Below are positions 23,663-34,000 of a stretch of DNA of 64,000 nt, one piece after another. This stretch comes from Zingiber officinale. Its lineage: Eukaryota > Streptophyta > Magnoliopsida > Zingiberales > Zingiberaceae. Numbering within the stretch: the first letter of the stretch is position 1; every line of letters starts with the position of its first letter. Position numbers and translations under genes: made by a program. Below the pieces are notes generated by a model. It worked only from the letters and a program-made list of their open reading frames with translations. It was not told the DNA's origin and made no database searches. The DNA is taken from the NCBI RefSeq assembly GCF_018446385.1, contig NC_056000.1, positions 36,741,511-36,805,510 of the forward strand, read 5' to 3'.

Positions 23663-26600
23663 AATGACAAGCCAGAGAACTTCTGCTTCCCGTGCATATT
23701 GTAAGAAAGTGAATTGGAAAAGTAATTATCCTCACTTCAAGGGTTTTTTTATTATTACTACATATAAACAACCGACAGATAGAGTTGATGAATGGAAGCC
23801 CAATTGCTTGGGTTGTAACCATGTTTGAAATTGCATATATTCGAAGCTTTATACAAAATATGTTTGACAATTGGGACATTGAAGCCATATATTTCATCTT
23901 TCATAGTAAGGAGATTAGTTTCACATGGAAAAATGTTTCACTGACTCTAGCACTCTCAGACCAAGGCGACTAAGTAAATTTACAACAGCATACAGCCGCG
24001 ACCCCACTAATTCATCAACACTTCAGTAATATGGAGTGTACACAGAAGGAACTAGAGAACAAGATGATCAACCTCAGCAAACAACCTTCATCTGCTGAAT
24101 CTGATACTCTCTTTTACCAATTCTTAATATTGTATTTCTTTGTTTGTATTTTATTTACTACTACTAGCAATATCTAGATTACCACTACAATCACTAATTG
24201 ATTGTGTAGATGATTTTGAGAATCTAGGTAAGTATAATTGGTGTAAGGTTGTATATGACTATATGAGCCCACAGGTAAGAGCCATTGGTGTGATGTTTTC
24301 ATAGAGGATGAAGCCAAAGAGCCTTGAGGAAAACCAAACTCACATGCTCGAAGGGTTTGCACATCTCCTCACTGTAAGATCTTAAATTTAATGATAGATT
24401 CATATATTTTATGCATAAAATTTCATATTTAACCATTTTTATTGTTTTACAGGTGTGAATGCGTGAACATATTAGAATAATGGATCCTTACAGACAATAT
24501 GCCCTTCCAAGAATATGCAGATAGAAATGGTCAGGCTCACGTGTGGAGACAATAAAATCTAAGATTGTAGAACTACTTACTGCCAAAATAATTATTGATT
24601 TAAGTCCATCAGATCTGGAGACACATTTGCTCTCAAATGATTCCCTAGAAGATGTTGTAGAGTATATAGATCAACAAATTGCTGATGGGTTCATATCATC
24701 AATTTTTAAGGAAAATCCTGAACAAGTTCTTGAGAAATTTCCTGAATAGGTAGCTGAAGCTCAGGAATATACTACAGAATGTGAGAAAGAGTCGTGTACA
24801 ATTTACCAAGCAAGAGGGAAAAAAATTGGTCATTTGGAGTCTCTAGTTGAGGGCGACGTCCAGCTCATTGCAAAGATGGAGATCAGAATAGTGAGTTAAT
24901 TGATGAGATTAACATCTGCGCCAGTGATTTAGAAACTACAATAGCTGCCAAGGATAAAATAATTAATGAAAATGATAGAATTATAATTGTAAAAGATAAA
25001 ATTATAGCAGAACAAGAAAGAAAATCAAGGATCTTCAAAGTCAAGGCATTAGCTACTAATCAACCAATGATAAGGGCAAAGAGGATTGCTATAAAGAGAA
25101 TTACACCACCACCTGTAAAAGAGATTGAGGAAGTGCACGTGACCAAAAGAATTAAAAAAAGTCAGTTTTCAAGATGAGTATGAGACATAGATGACCAAGG
25201 GACAAGGAGAGGAAAATATTGAGCATCCTGTTAAAGTTCAAGAAGCCCCTGTCTCATCTACGAAGGTAGCTACCACATCTTCATCATCTAAACTCTTGCA
25301 TACGCTTGTCAAACACAAATCCAAAATCATGAAGGTATGGTTTAGGTTGGTTAAATGTTTTGTCTTTTATTCCTATATCACATATAATTACTCATGGAGA
25401 AAACTTTTGTCTATGTATTTATTTAGCAAGATAAGTCATATTTTAAGAAAAATAAAGATGATTTGGTGGTAGAGACATTATTGAAACTAAGTCAGCTAAA
25501 GTGTTCGTTGAGTTATACAATTACTGTAATGTAAATATACGATGGATTATGTTAATACTTCTATTGTGGATACAAGGATAAATTACATTGGAATTGTCTT
25601 CTTATTGTATTGCCAAACAAATATTTCATAACGTTGAATAAAATCAACTACGCATATTTAGAAGTTGTTATGACACATATAATTTCCATAACTACTCTAA
25701 TTGTAGCAGCAATAGGCACTAGTGTTGTAAAATATAATTTATGAACATGTTTTATTTTTTTATTTATGCATGACTATGACAAAGCCAATATGGTCTAACG
25801 AAACAATTTCATTGAATATGACATCTTTCATGACTATTTTTTATTGGATCGTAGGCACAAATGGTGATTGCATAAATACATATTTTGCAATCATTGCAGA
25901 GAAAGCCAAACCTCTAGCATACCATATTGGCTATTTATATTTTGTGCTGCTGGTTTTGTTGTAAGTATAACACCAACTATATCCAGTTTTTTTCTTCATA
26001 TATTCCTCTTTCAATGTTTGTATGTATACAGAGGATTTATTTGAAATGATATCATATGAGGCATTTAGTCTATCAGCAAACACTGATAATGACAAGCGAG
26101 TCACATATATATTCTGTCTATTAAATAACACAGACGATCACTGACACCTACCGATCATAGACCTCCAAGGTCACTATATGAATTATAACTCCCTTGGAGC
26201 CTTATAACTATACATTTCTAATTTTCAAAGTTCTATAAGTACCTATCATGCTGAAGAAATCAATGCATATAGGCTTTTAGCGTGTATTGCTTACAAACTT
26301 CATCTTAATGCAGGTGGGCCTTTTTTAAAATATGGACCAATCTTACTACGATATGTTGTATCCAGGGCTACATTCGTTAATGTCAAGAGATTTTGACATA
26401 TCTACAATTCTGGGTCCAATACAAGTAAAATCATAAGTATATATATATCCATATTTTTTATACATCTTTATATTCCTGTTTACAATTAGATTATTAACAA
26501 TGTGAAAACAAACTCTATCTTTCATGTTAGATTATGCATTTTTTGTTATGTGGTACTCCGAGAGTTTAATGTACCGAAGACCAACAAATATTGGACAAGC

Positions 26601-26711
26601 CGGAATGAGAGAATTAGTTTTCATGTTGGTCATAATATTTTTACTAGCAGACACTAGATTACTGAAAAGTTGGTGTAAATTTATTGTAAAACTGATGTCA
26701 ATATAAGGTAC
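23663..26711 (+). pseudogene. Transposon-borne Ulp1-like (C48) cysteine protease relic
   Basis: A decayed plus-strand coding region in several frames. It opens near 23663 (MTSQRTSASRAYCKK) and continues with FHSKEISFTWKNVSLTLAL (23820-23975), which resembles the plant-mobile/DUF1985-type domains found in such genes. Near 26133-26200 it reads DDH, a stop, then HLPIIDLQGHYMNYNSL, the Ulp1 HW...D region with the tryptophan codon changed to TGA (26142-26144). Near 26527 LDYAFFVMWYSESLMYRRP matches the DCG-F-VM-Y active-site region, with the catalytic cysteine replaced by tyrosine. Intact Ulp1-like ORFs are carried by many plant CACTA and Mutator elements. This copy is inactive. The limits are approximate. 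Confidence 0.6.
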
Positions 26712-26784
26712 CACATCATTTTTGCCAAGGTGGTGTAAATATTTTGTAAAACTACTGTAAATGTATTGTCAAGCTTTTACAAGG

Positions 26785-27310
26785 TATAGCAGCTACTCTC
26801 AAGTAGCTGCTACACAATGTAGCAGCTAATATCAAGTAGTTACTACATGGTGTTGCGGCTAATATCAAGTAGCTGCTACATGGTGTAGTAGCTACTTCCG
26901 AGTAATTGCTAACATTGTTGCAGCTACTATATTCATGTTATAGCAGCTAATCGACGGTAGCTGCTATAACGTGTAGCAATTTATCGGGAGTAGCTGCAAC
27001 AAGGGACAAATACGTTACAGTTTAACAGATGTCACTACATCATGAAACTGACATTGTAATCGAAATGTATTCTTATTGAAAATATTTTGTGAAGTTAGTC
27101 TAAATGAATTGTAAAACTGTTGTAAAAGCTGGTTTAATCTATTGTAAACCACCTGTAAATGTATTATCAAGCTGTCTAGTGCACCTTGAAGCAGCTAGTT
27201 GGTAGTTGCTGCTACAACATGTAGCAGCTACTGTTGCACGTTGTAGCAGTTAGTCAACAGTTGCTGCTACACCGTATAGTAGCTACTCCTGAGTAATTGC
27301 TACAACGTGA
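26785..27310. repeat. GTAGCAGCTAC-type array, right part
   Basis: The same words as the left arrays (tagcagctact, tagctgctac, tgctacaacatgtagcagct) in both orientations, spaced irregularly. Downstream, at about 27400-27480, sequence resembling 23110-23220 follows (ctatcaacctccccgcgacg against caatcaacctcaccacgacg). Array plus gene start is thus present twice in the same orientation. Confidence 0.8.
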
Positions 27311-27817
27311 AAGTGAGAGTCTAATTACCCTTCTGCCCATGTTTCCATGACCACTACTAACCCATGTAGCCATACTAAGTTTGTGAGTTGTCACTATCGC
27401 TTTGTCTATCAACCTCCCCGCGACGCCTAGTTTTCGCCTTCAAATCTTCACCTAGCAATTAGGGTTTACACTTTTAGGGTTTATAAGATTTTGAATCGGC
27501 TTTTAGAATATCGTAGTAATTACTTCTACAAGAATTTAAAAATTTTCTCTATATTATATTTTTTTTCCCCCTTATTATTCTTCATGTACCATTGAAAGTT
27601 TTAATTTTATTTTCAACTAAATATGTCATTTTCTAGCAACGGAAGAAACCTGTTTTGATAATCAACTATACATTCCCTAAGTTGCTTATGATCGAAAACC
27701 AAGAATTGGTATGGAATTTACATCAATGGAGGGGGCTTTTTCGTTCTATAACCAATATACACAAGAAGTCAGATTTAGTGCCAGAATAGGCAATAGTAAA
27801 AAAATTAAGAGGACAAA

Positions 27818-28760
27818 TGAAGTTAGATAAAATCTCTGAATCGATCGACCTATCGATCCAGAGTCATTCTGTGCGATCGCGAGCTTCTCCCAATCGATCC
27901 ACTGATCGATTGGGAGGAGGCTTGTCGCGGGGACTCACCCAATCGATCAGCCGGTCGATTGGGCATGAGCCAATCGATCGGCTGATCGATCCATCTCAAA
28001 GTTTTTGCCCAAAACCAAGTCCAAAGTCCCCTAAACCAACATCCGGTCAATCATGACCTGTTGGTACATCATGCCTAACATCCGGTCACCCTCAACCTGC
28101 TAGGACTCCCTCACCAAGTGTCCGATCAATCCCTTTGACCCACTTGGACTTTTCTTCTCGTGCCAAGTGTCCGGTCATCCTTGACCCACTTGGACTTATC
28201 TCCACCAAGTGTCCGATCAACCTTGATCCACCTGGATTTTCTGTGCTTGGCTTCACTCACCAGGACTTCCATTCTACCTAGATTCACTCACTAGGACTTC
28301 TCATATGCCTGGCTTCACTCACCAGGACTTTTCTTATTGTCTAGCTTCAATCACTAAGACTTTCACCTGGCTTCACTCACCAGGATTTTCTTCTGCCTAG
28401 CTTCACTCACTAGGTCTTTCACCTGGCTTCACTCACCAGGATTTTCTTCTGCCTAGCTTCACTCACTAGGACTTTGCACAATTGTCTGGCTTCACTCACC
28501 AGGACTTTCTAGTCTGCCTAACCTCCTAGTTAGAACTTTCACCTGGCTTCACTCACCAGGATTTTCCAATCAAGTCTCCAGTAAACCTTGACCTACTTGA
28601 CTCTTCTTCACAATCTCCCCACATGAATAATTGCACCTACAATCTCCATGTCTTGTCTCCATGTATTGTCAAACATCAAAATCCAAACATCAAGACTCGA
28701 GCTTGATCCAATTCAAGCTCAGTCAACCAGGTCAACCTTGACCTAGGGAGTATTGCACCA
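27818..28760 (+). mobile_element. LTR-like insertion (solo LTR?) in the FAR1 fragment
   Basis: A 943-bp segment between direct repeats acaaa (27813-27817 and 28761-28765) begins TGAAG and ends TTGCACCA. The shared flank extends to acaaatgaa, so the exact border is ambiguous. If the true end is ...CCAACA, the duplication is aatga and the left end lacks its usual TG. The interior has (a) cgatcgattgg palindromes (27841-27990) and (b) a tandem series of cctggcttcactcaccagga units (28245-28560). Its end is shared with the element at positions 1-50. Confidence 0.65.
28245..28560. repeat. Tandem cctggcttcactcaccagga minisatellite
   Basis: About eight units of roughly 35-45 bp, with the variant cctagcttcactcactagga alternating with the main form. 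Each unit is a partial palindrome around the central ttcactca. Confidence 0.85.
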
Positions 28761-28819
28761 ACAAATGAAACATCTACCAGTTCACCTACCTTACAAGACA
28801 CAACTAGTTGGTCTTGTCC

Positions 28820-29832
28820 AGTATGATATATCCATTTAAACAGATTTTGAGAAAATTAAAGAATAATATTTGTAACAAAGTAAGAGTTGAGATGTCAATA
28901 TGCAATGCTTATTTGGTTGAAGAAATATATTCTTTCTACTCATATTATTTTATTGATAATGGAAAATCAGACATTACAAGTGTCCTCTAAATTCTGATGA
29001 TACTAAGTTGATAGACCCAGAAATGCTTTTATTTTCAAGTTTCCTAATAAACCAATGGGTGCACTTGTTTCGAGATGGTTAAATCAACAAAAATATCATG
29101 CTAAAGAACTTATATACTCCTGAATTGTGATGAGGTCAAACCCTACATAAGGTGAGCTGACTGATATAATCAAATAATTATCCCCTTATGTTTGTTGGTA
29201 TCTCAATTGTCTTAAAATTAACTTTCATGATAGCTTATATGGATAACAACTACAAATATAAAATCCATCAATCAGTGCAAGTGAGGTAGAGAAAAAGCTA
29301 GAGATGGAATTTGCATCATGGTTTCAAATTTATGTAAGTTAGAGAATAAATTATTTTTCATACATCATCCCACCTAATTTATTCATAACTACTTTTATAG
29401 ATGAAGTATCATAGAATATCAAATGTGCAAGATAAAAGAATAATCAATCTTGCATCTAGATCCCTCCATAAGATAAGAGTATACTCTAGTTACCATGTAA
29501 TGACTTCAAATTCCATATGGTACAATGGGATTCACATAGACTAACCTTTAATTTTGATGTTTCCGTAAAAGGATCTATTAACAATAATAATTCTGAGTTT
29601 AATTATTATGGAAGACTTAAAAAAAATTATGGAGATTGAATATCCTATCTTACCCATAAAAAGGTGTGTATTATTCAAATATTCTTGGTATGATCCAACT
29701 CTAAGACTAGGTACTAGAATACATTCAAACTACAATTTAGTTGAGGTTAATACAAACAAAAGCTTCAACAAGTGTGAACCTTTCATTTTTGTTGTACAAG
29801 CGAGTCAGGTTTTGATGATGGAATTTATTTGA
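28820..29832 (+). pseudogene. CACTA (En/Spm) TNP2 transposase C-terminal relic
   Basis: Fragments in order on the plus strand. MIYPFKQILRKLKNNI followed by NAYLVEEIYSFYSYYF (28826-28960) matches DUF4218 of TNP2-type transposases. LLNCDEVKPYI lies near 29120. EVEKKLEMEFASWFQIYV (about 29285-29340) and EFNYYGRLKKIMEIEYP to YNLVEVNTNKSFNKCEPFIF (29600-29790) match DUF4216. Stops and shifts separate the pieces. The N-terminal transposase core was not found. The order and the proximity to a CACTA terminus at 30030 support the call. Confidence 0.8.
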
Positions 29833-30030
29833 TGATGGAATTTATATTCCGTTGCTAAGTAATATTAGCGATAGACAATTTAAATCTGTCACTAGTCAAC
29901 CACGGAACTAAAATTCCGTCATTTAATGACGTCAGTGACTAATTTTATGGTGACGTAAATAATCGGTTGCTATTCACAAATAGATTAACGACCAACTATT
30001 CCATCATTAATTGACTTTTTTCTGATAGTG
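29833..30030 (+). mobile_element. Right terminus of a CACTA transposon
   Basis: The segment ends TTTTTTCTGATAGTG (30016-30030), the inverted form of a CACTATCAGAAAAA terminus. It is preceded by subterminal words such as attccgttgctaa, attccgtcatttaatgacg and gtcactagt. The following three bases (ttc) would be the target duplication. The matching left end was not located in the window. Confidence 0.75.
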
Positions 30031-31073
30031 TTCTAAGTATTTTACCATTGCATCACCCATGGAGACAATCAATGGATTCCTTTTTGTTCAAACATTAGAT
30101 AAAATCACACGATGATTTGCAAACCATCAAATATGTTAGCCTTTTGCATTTCGAGATTGTGGCTTATTCGTAAGCTAGTAATTCATGTATCTTGTTGGTA
30201 CAAAAGGAAGCGAAACCTTGAACATAGAACGACTTCTTTCTTTTCGACGGGTGAGTGTTAGTTTGCCGCCTTCCCACTTTCTAGCAATGCCATGTTCGTA
30301 TTGTTAACGAGAAATTAGATCAACTTCGATGGTGTTTCCCTCCTCTAGCTTCTCAAGCTAGGCATGTAGCTACAACTCGAGGGACCATTTAGTGATTGTA
30401 AAAAGGCAAAGTTTGAATCGCCATTAACATCATCACCGCCGTTCTTGCCCTTTGATGCTTAGCTCAACTATAAGGAAAGTGCTTAAATATATTGAAGAAA
30501 GACTATCTTAATACTCGGCCTTGTATCATGTTATTTATATTAATAAAAATTATATAAATTAATATATTTTACAAAATATTTTTAGATGGTTTAAAATTAA
30601 TTAAACTCTCTAAATTATTTTGCTATATGAAACCAAAAGAAAAACATTAGCTTTTAAAATAAATTTTCTTAGTGAATAGGTGTATATTAATAATTAAAAT
30701 AAACAAGACTAGGCCATGCTTGGCCTGTGGGACGGTTGTGGCCCACAAGCCTAGGTCATGCTTGGCTAGTGGGCCGAGTCAAGTCCAATTTTAATTATTA
30801 ATATTAAATGTATAATTATATTTTTTTTTTGTAATTTCAGTCAAAACTCCTTATGCTAATCAGTTATTTAATTCTAATCAGTCTATTTATAAATTTGATT
30901 ATAAATGGATGGCGTATTTGTAAATTTGCACAAGAGAAACAATACATGAAAAATACGGGAAAATGTGTAGACATATACGTATGCATACGTATACATACTG
31001 AGAACGGGAGGTCGTATTTAGCTTGGGACGCCTCGCTTCTCTGCGCCTCTCTATCTCGTCACTTCCGATCGAA
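30031..31073. other. Spacer and presumed RING1 promoter/leader
   Basis: No gene is supported. A duplicated phrase with ggccatgcttggcctgtggg and gtcatgcttggctagtgggc lies at 30713-30775. The last ~150 bp before 31074 would contain the leader of the RING1-like gene; no clear core promoter motif was picked out. Confidence 0.4.
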
Positions 31074-34000
31074 ATGCCTGCCCAAAAGCGCCCGATGCCT
31101 CCTCCGCCGCCGCCGCCTCTGCCCTCCGATGACGCCCCTCCGGAGCCCCCTTCGCAGCTGCAGCAGCAGGAGGATGAGGAAGAGGAAGCCGTGGTAACGG
31201 CGGTTAAGGAGGAGGAGAAATCGCCCTCCAATCTGCCTCAGGAACAGGATGGTAGTGGTGGCCACGCCTCCTCCCGCCTTCTCTCTGTCAGATTTTTTAT
31301 TTTGGTCGAGGAATCTCAACCTTGGGATGCCGCGCGGGCGGCGTTTGTTTGGCTACGCAGGTTGCGAGGGGGAAGGTGGCGACAGCGAGTCGGAAGATGA
31401 TGAGGACTACGCGGATGAGTAAGTGCCTCTTTTCCTTGTCGTTTAGTTATCTCGTTCTCTCTTTGGTTTCGTGGATTCGGGATGGTCTTGGTGGCGTTCG
31501 CTTTTTGACCCGTCGCCGGCGAACGCTTGCCAGCTCAGTAGATCTGATCTCGTCAAGGGATTTGTCTTCCATTCGATCGTGTTACCTTCATGTTCTCTGA
31601 CGATATTTGGTTATGGTTGCGACTAGGCGGGCATCGTTAGTTTGAGCTAGCAGAGTTGGGAATTGGAACCTTGATGCTTACGTGTATGCTAAAGAGTAAA
31701 AATGTTTACGATAATACGCCAATTGTTATTGGTTATCTGTGACTGATGATTCTTGCACATCCAAGTATCGAATGCGACCTTCTCCTTGTTACTTGCAGCA
31801 GCCCCAACGTTAGCTCGCTCCTGGTTGTCCCGTAACCCCTGTAAATTGCTATAATGCTGTGAACTTCAACCTTAGAAAAGGGAGATGCGCAAAAAGGTAG
31901 CTAGGTAGGTTGAATTCCTTGACAATATACTTGTTATAAGAATTGAAGCGCTGTAATCAATAATCTAAAATCCCTTGGCATCATATACAGGTAACAGGTA
32001 GCTAATCTGAGTAATTCTTATATCACTTCCTAACTCTGTGGGGCAATCCATCACTTCAAATTACAAGATATAGAAAAGAGAAACAAATGCTTGACCTGAG
32101 TTTACTTGTGCAGCCTATGTATGTATTGGTATCTTTTGGATGTCAATTTTAAGGTTATTACAATTGTTGACACTCTTAGATCATTCTGATGGTCTGTGGA
32201 GGTCTTTTTAGATTCCCTCTCTTTGTAGCATTATCTGGCATTGAATGTGATCAATTCAGTTATATCTATCTGGGTTGAGTTTGTGGAGCAGATTACTCGA
32301 CTTAGATTCTTTTCCTGAACTAATGCTGAATTTTGAAACAATGTGTTCAAATCCATAAGTGTACAAAAGTAATTGTATATTCTTGTTTGGAGTCTATAGA
32401 TTGACCTCGTTCAAATCCATGATCTATCTTACAATTTTGACAAAGGTTTTTCAGCTTCAATTCAAAATGATGCTTAAAATTTTTATCAACAAATTTATAA
32501 ATCCATTCATCTACAAAGAATTCCTGCCTTGTGCTGATCGTGTACCTTTTCCCTTGACTGAATTTGGCGATACTTTCTCATTCAAACTTTAATTTAGTAA
32601 AAATTTTCATCTTAACTTTATTTTCTTTCCGTGTTGTCTTTACTTCTCCTTCAGAGGTTGGTATGCTTTAGCATTTAAAGAAAATATGCTGCCTACATGG
32701 AATATGATTCTGGCCCCTTGGTTTACAGATTTGTCGTAGTGAAATTAGCAGACATACGCAAAGAGGTACAATGCCCTATCTGTTTAGGTATGCCCGCTTG
32801 ATCCAAAGTTTAATAGTGGTACATGTCACCTTGATTGTTGATTGCTTCAGGGAAATTCTAGCTTTTAAGATTTTATCTGCATGTTATACTACTTATGTAG
32901 TTGCCTTTAGCTTCATAATTAACATACATTTTCAATTCAAAATCTTCATATTTATTTTCTAGTAACTTGAAAAATATCCCAATGTTGCATATTCGGTAGT
33001 TAAAGATGAAACAAATTAGATTATGTGGAATATTACGTTAAGTTTATGCTTCTGAACTCTCTCCTATTTATTTCTGCATGTTCTCTTTGGCTATTTGTTA
33101 AGAATGTAAATATACTAAGTTTGTTCCTTTCATAGTGCTCGAGCTTTTGTGATAAGTGATTAGCCAATCACTTTCACATGGTATCGAAGCAGGAGCTTCG
33201 TGCACAAATTCACCCATGTCAACAAAAAACTCATTGGTTGGTCTACAATACTAATTGAATTGAAGAGGTGCAACAGCTACTTTTATTTGGAAAGTGAGTT
33301 AAATTTTAAATGCAGTCAATAAAACTGCATGGTGCATATTAACAAATTACTTAACACTATTCTCTTATAGATTAAAAAAGGGGGCAGCCCGGTGCATGAA
33401 GCTCCTGCCATGCATGGTCCCAGGGAAGGATTCATTGTACGCAGCCTTACCTTGCTTTTTGTAAGAGGTTGTTTCTAGGATTCGAACTGTGACCTTTTGA
33501 TCAAATAGCAACAACTTTACCGTTGCGCCAAGGCTCCCCTTCAAAAAAATTCACATCTATAATATAAAGATTATGTAAAAAAGAAAATGCAAATACAAGA
33601 ACTTTTCCATTACTGCATTTATGCAGTTAAGTTTTTTGATGGGTTAGACAAAGGGTTTAAGTTAGATTTGTTGATTTATTTAATATGTGTGTGAAATTGT
33701 GTAAGATCTACTATGTATACAGTTGACTTGGCATGGCCAAGGTGATTGATGGCTTGATGGCTCAAGGTCCATAGAGATCAAAGAAGAATGACACGAGATT
33801 GTAGGATGAGGTTTGTGGAGATTAGAGGATGGTATGGCCATGGTTTAAAGTGTCGTGCCGAGACGGTCGAAACGGGCGAAACATCTTGTTCCGCCTGGTG
33901 ATCGACACCGGCACGACCTCGGCACCAGACCCACGACAGCTGGAACATGTTGCGTGGCCCCGTGGCCATAGTGAAGGGGTCGCTCAACCTCGCAACAGCA

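Larger units (their letters stand above)
27695..28830 (+). pseudogene. FAR1-type DNA-binding domain fragment, interrupted
   Basis: At 27695-27817 the plus strand encodes KPRIGMEFTSMEGAFSFYNQ and then FSARIGNSKKIKRT, a clear match to the FAR1/FHY3 WRKY-GCM1-type DNA-binding domain carried by FAR1 genes and related Mutator transposases. The LTR-like insertion 27818-28760 interrupts it. The frame resumes as TSTSSPTLQDTTSW and ends at a TGA near 28822. Only the first part of the domain is present, so it is a fragment. Confidence 0.7.

Noticed and set aside
18735..27310. GTAGCAGCTAC arrays as a possible CRISPR-like array
   Set aside because: Repeats occur in both orientations with irregular spacing in a plant genome and lack unique equal-length spacers or cas genes.
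31322..31600. 92-aa frame overlapping RING1 exon 2
   Set aside because: It runs across the exon 2 donor into intron 2 in the wrong phase; the spliced model gives the acidic RING1 stretch.
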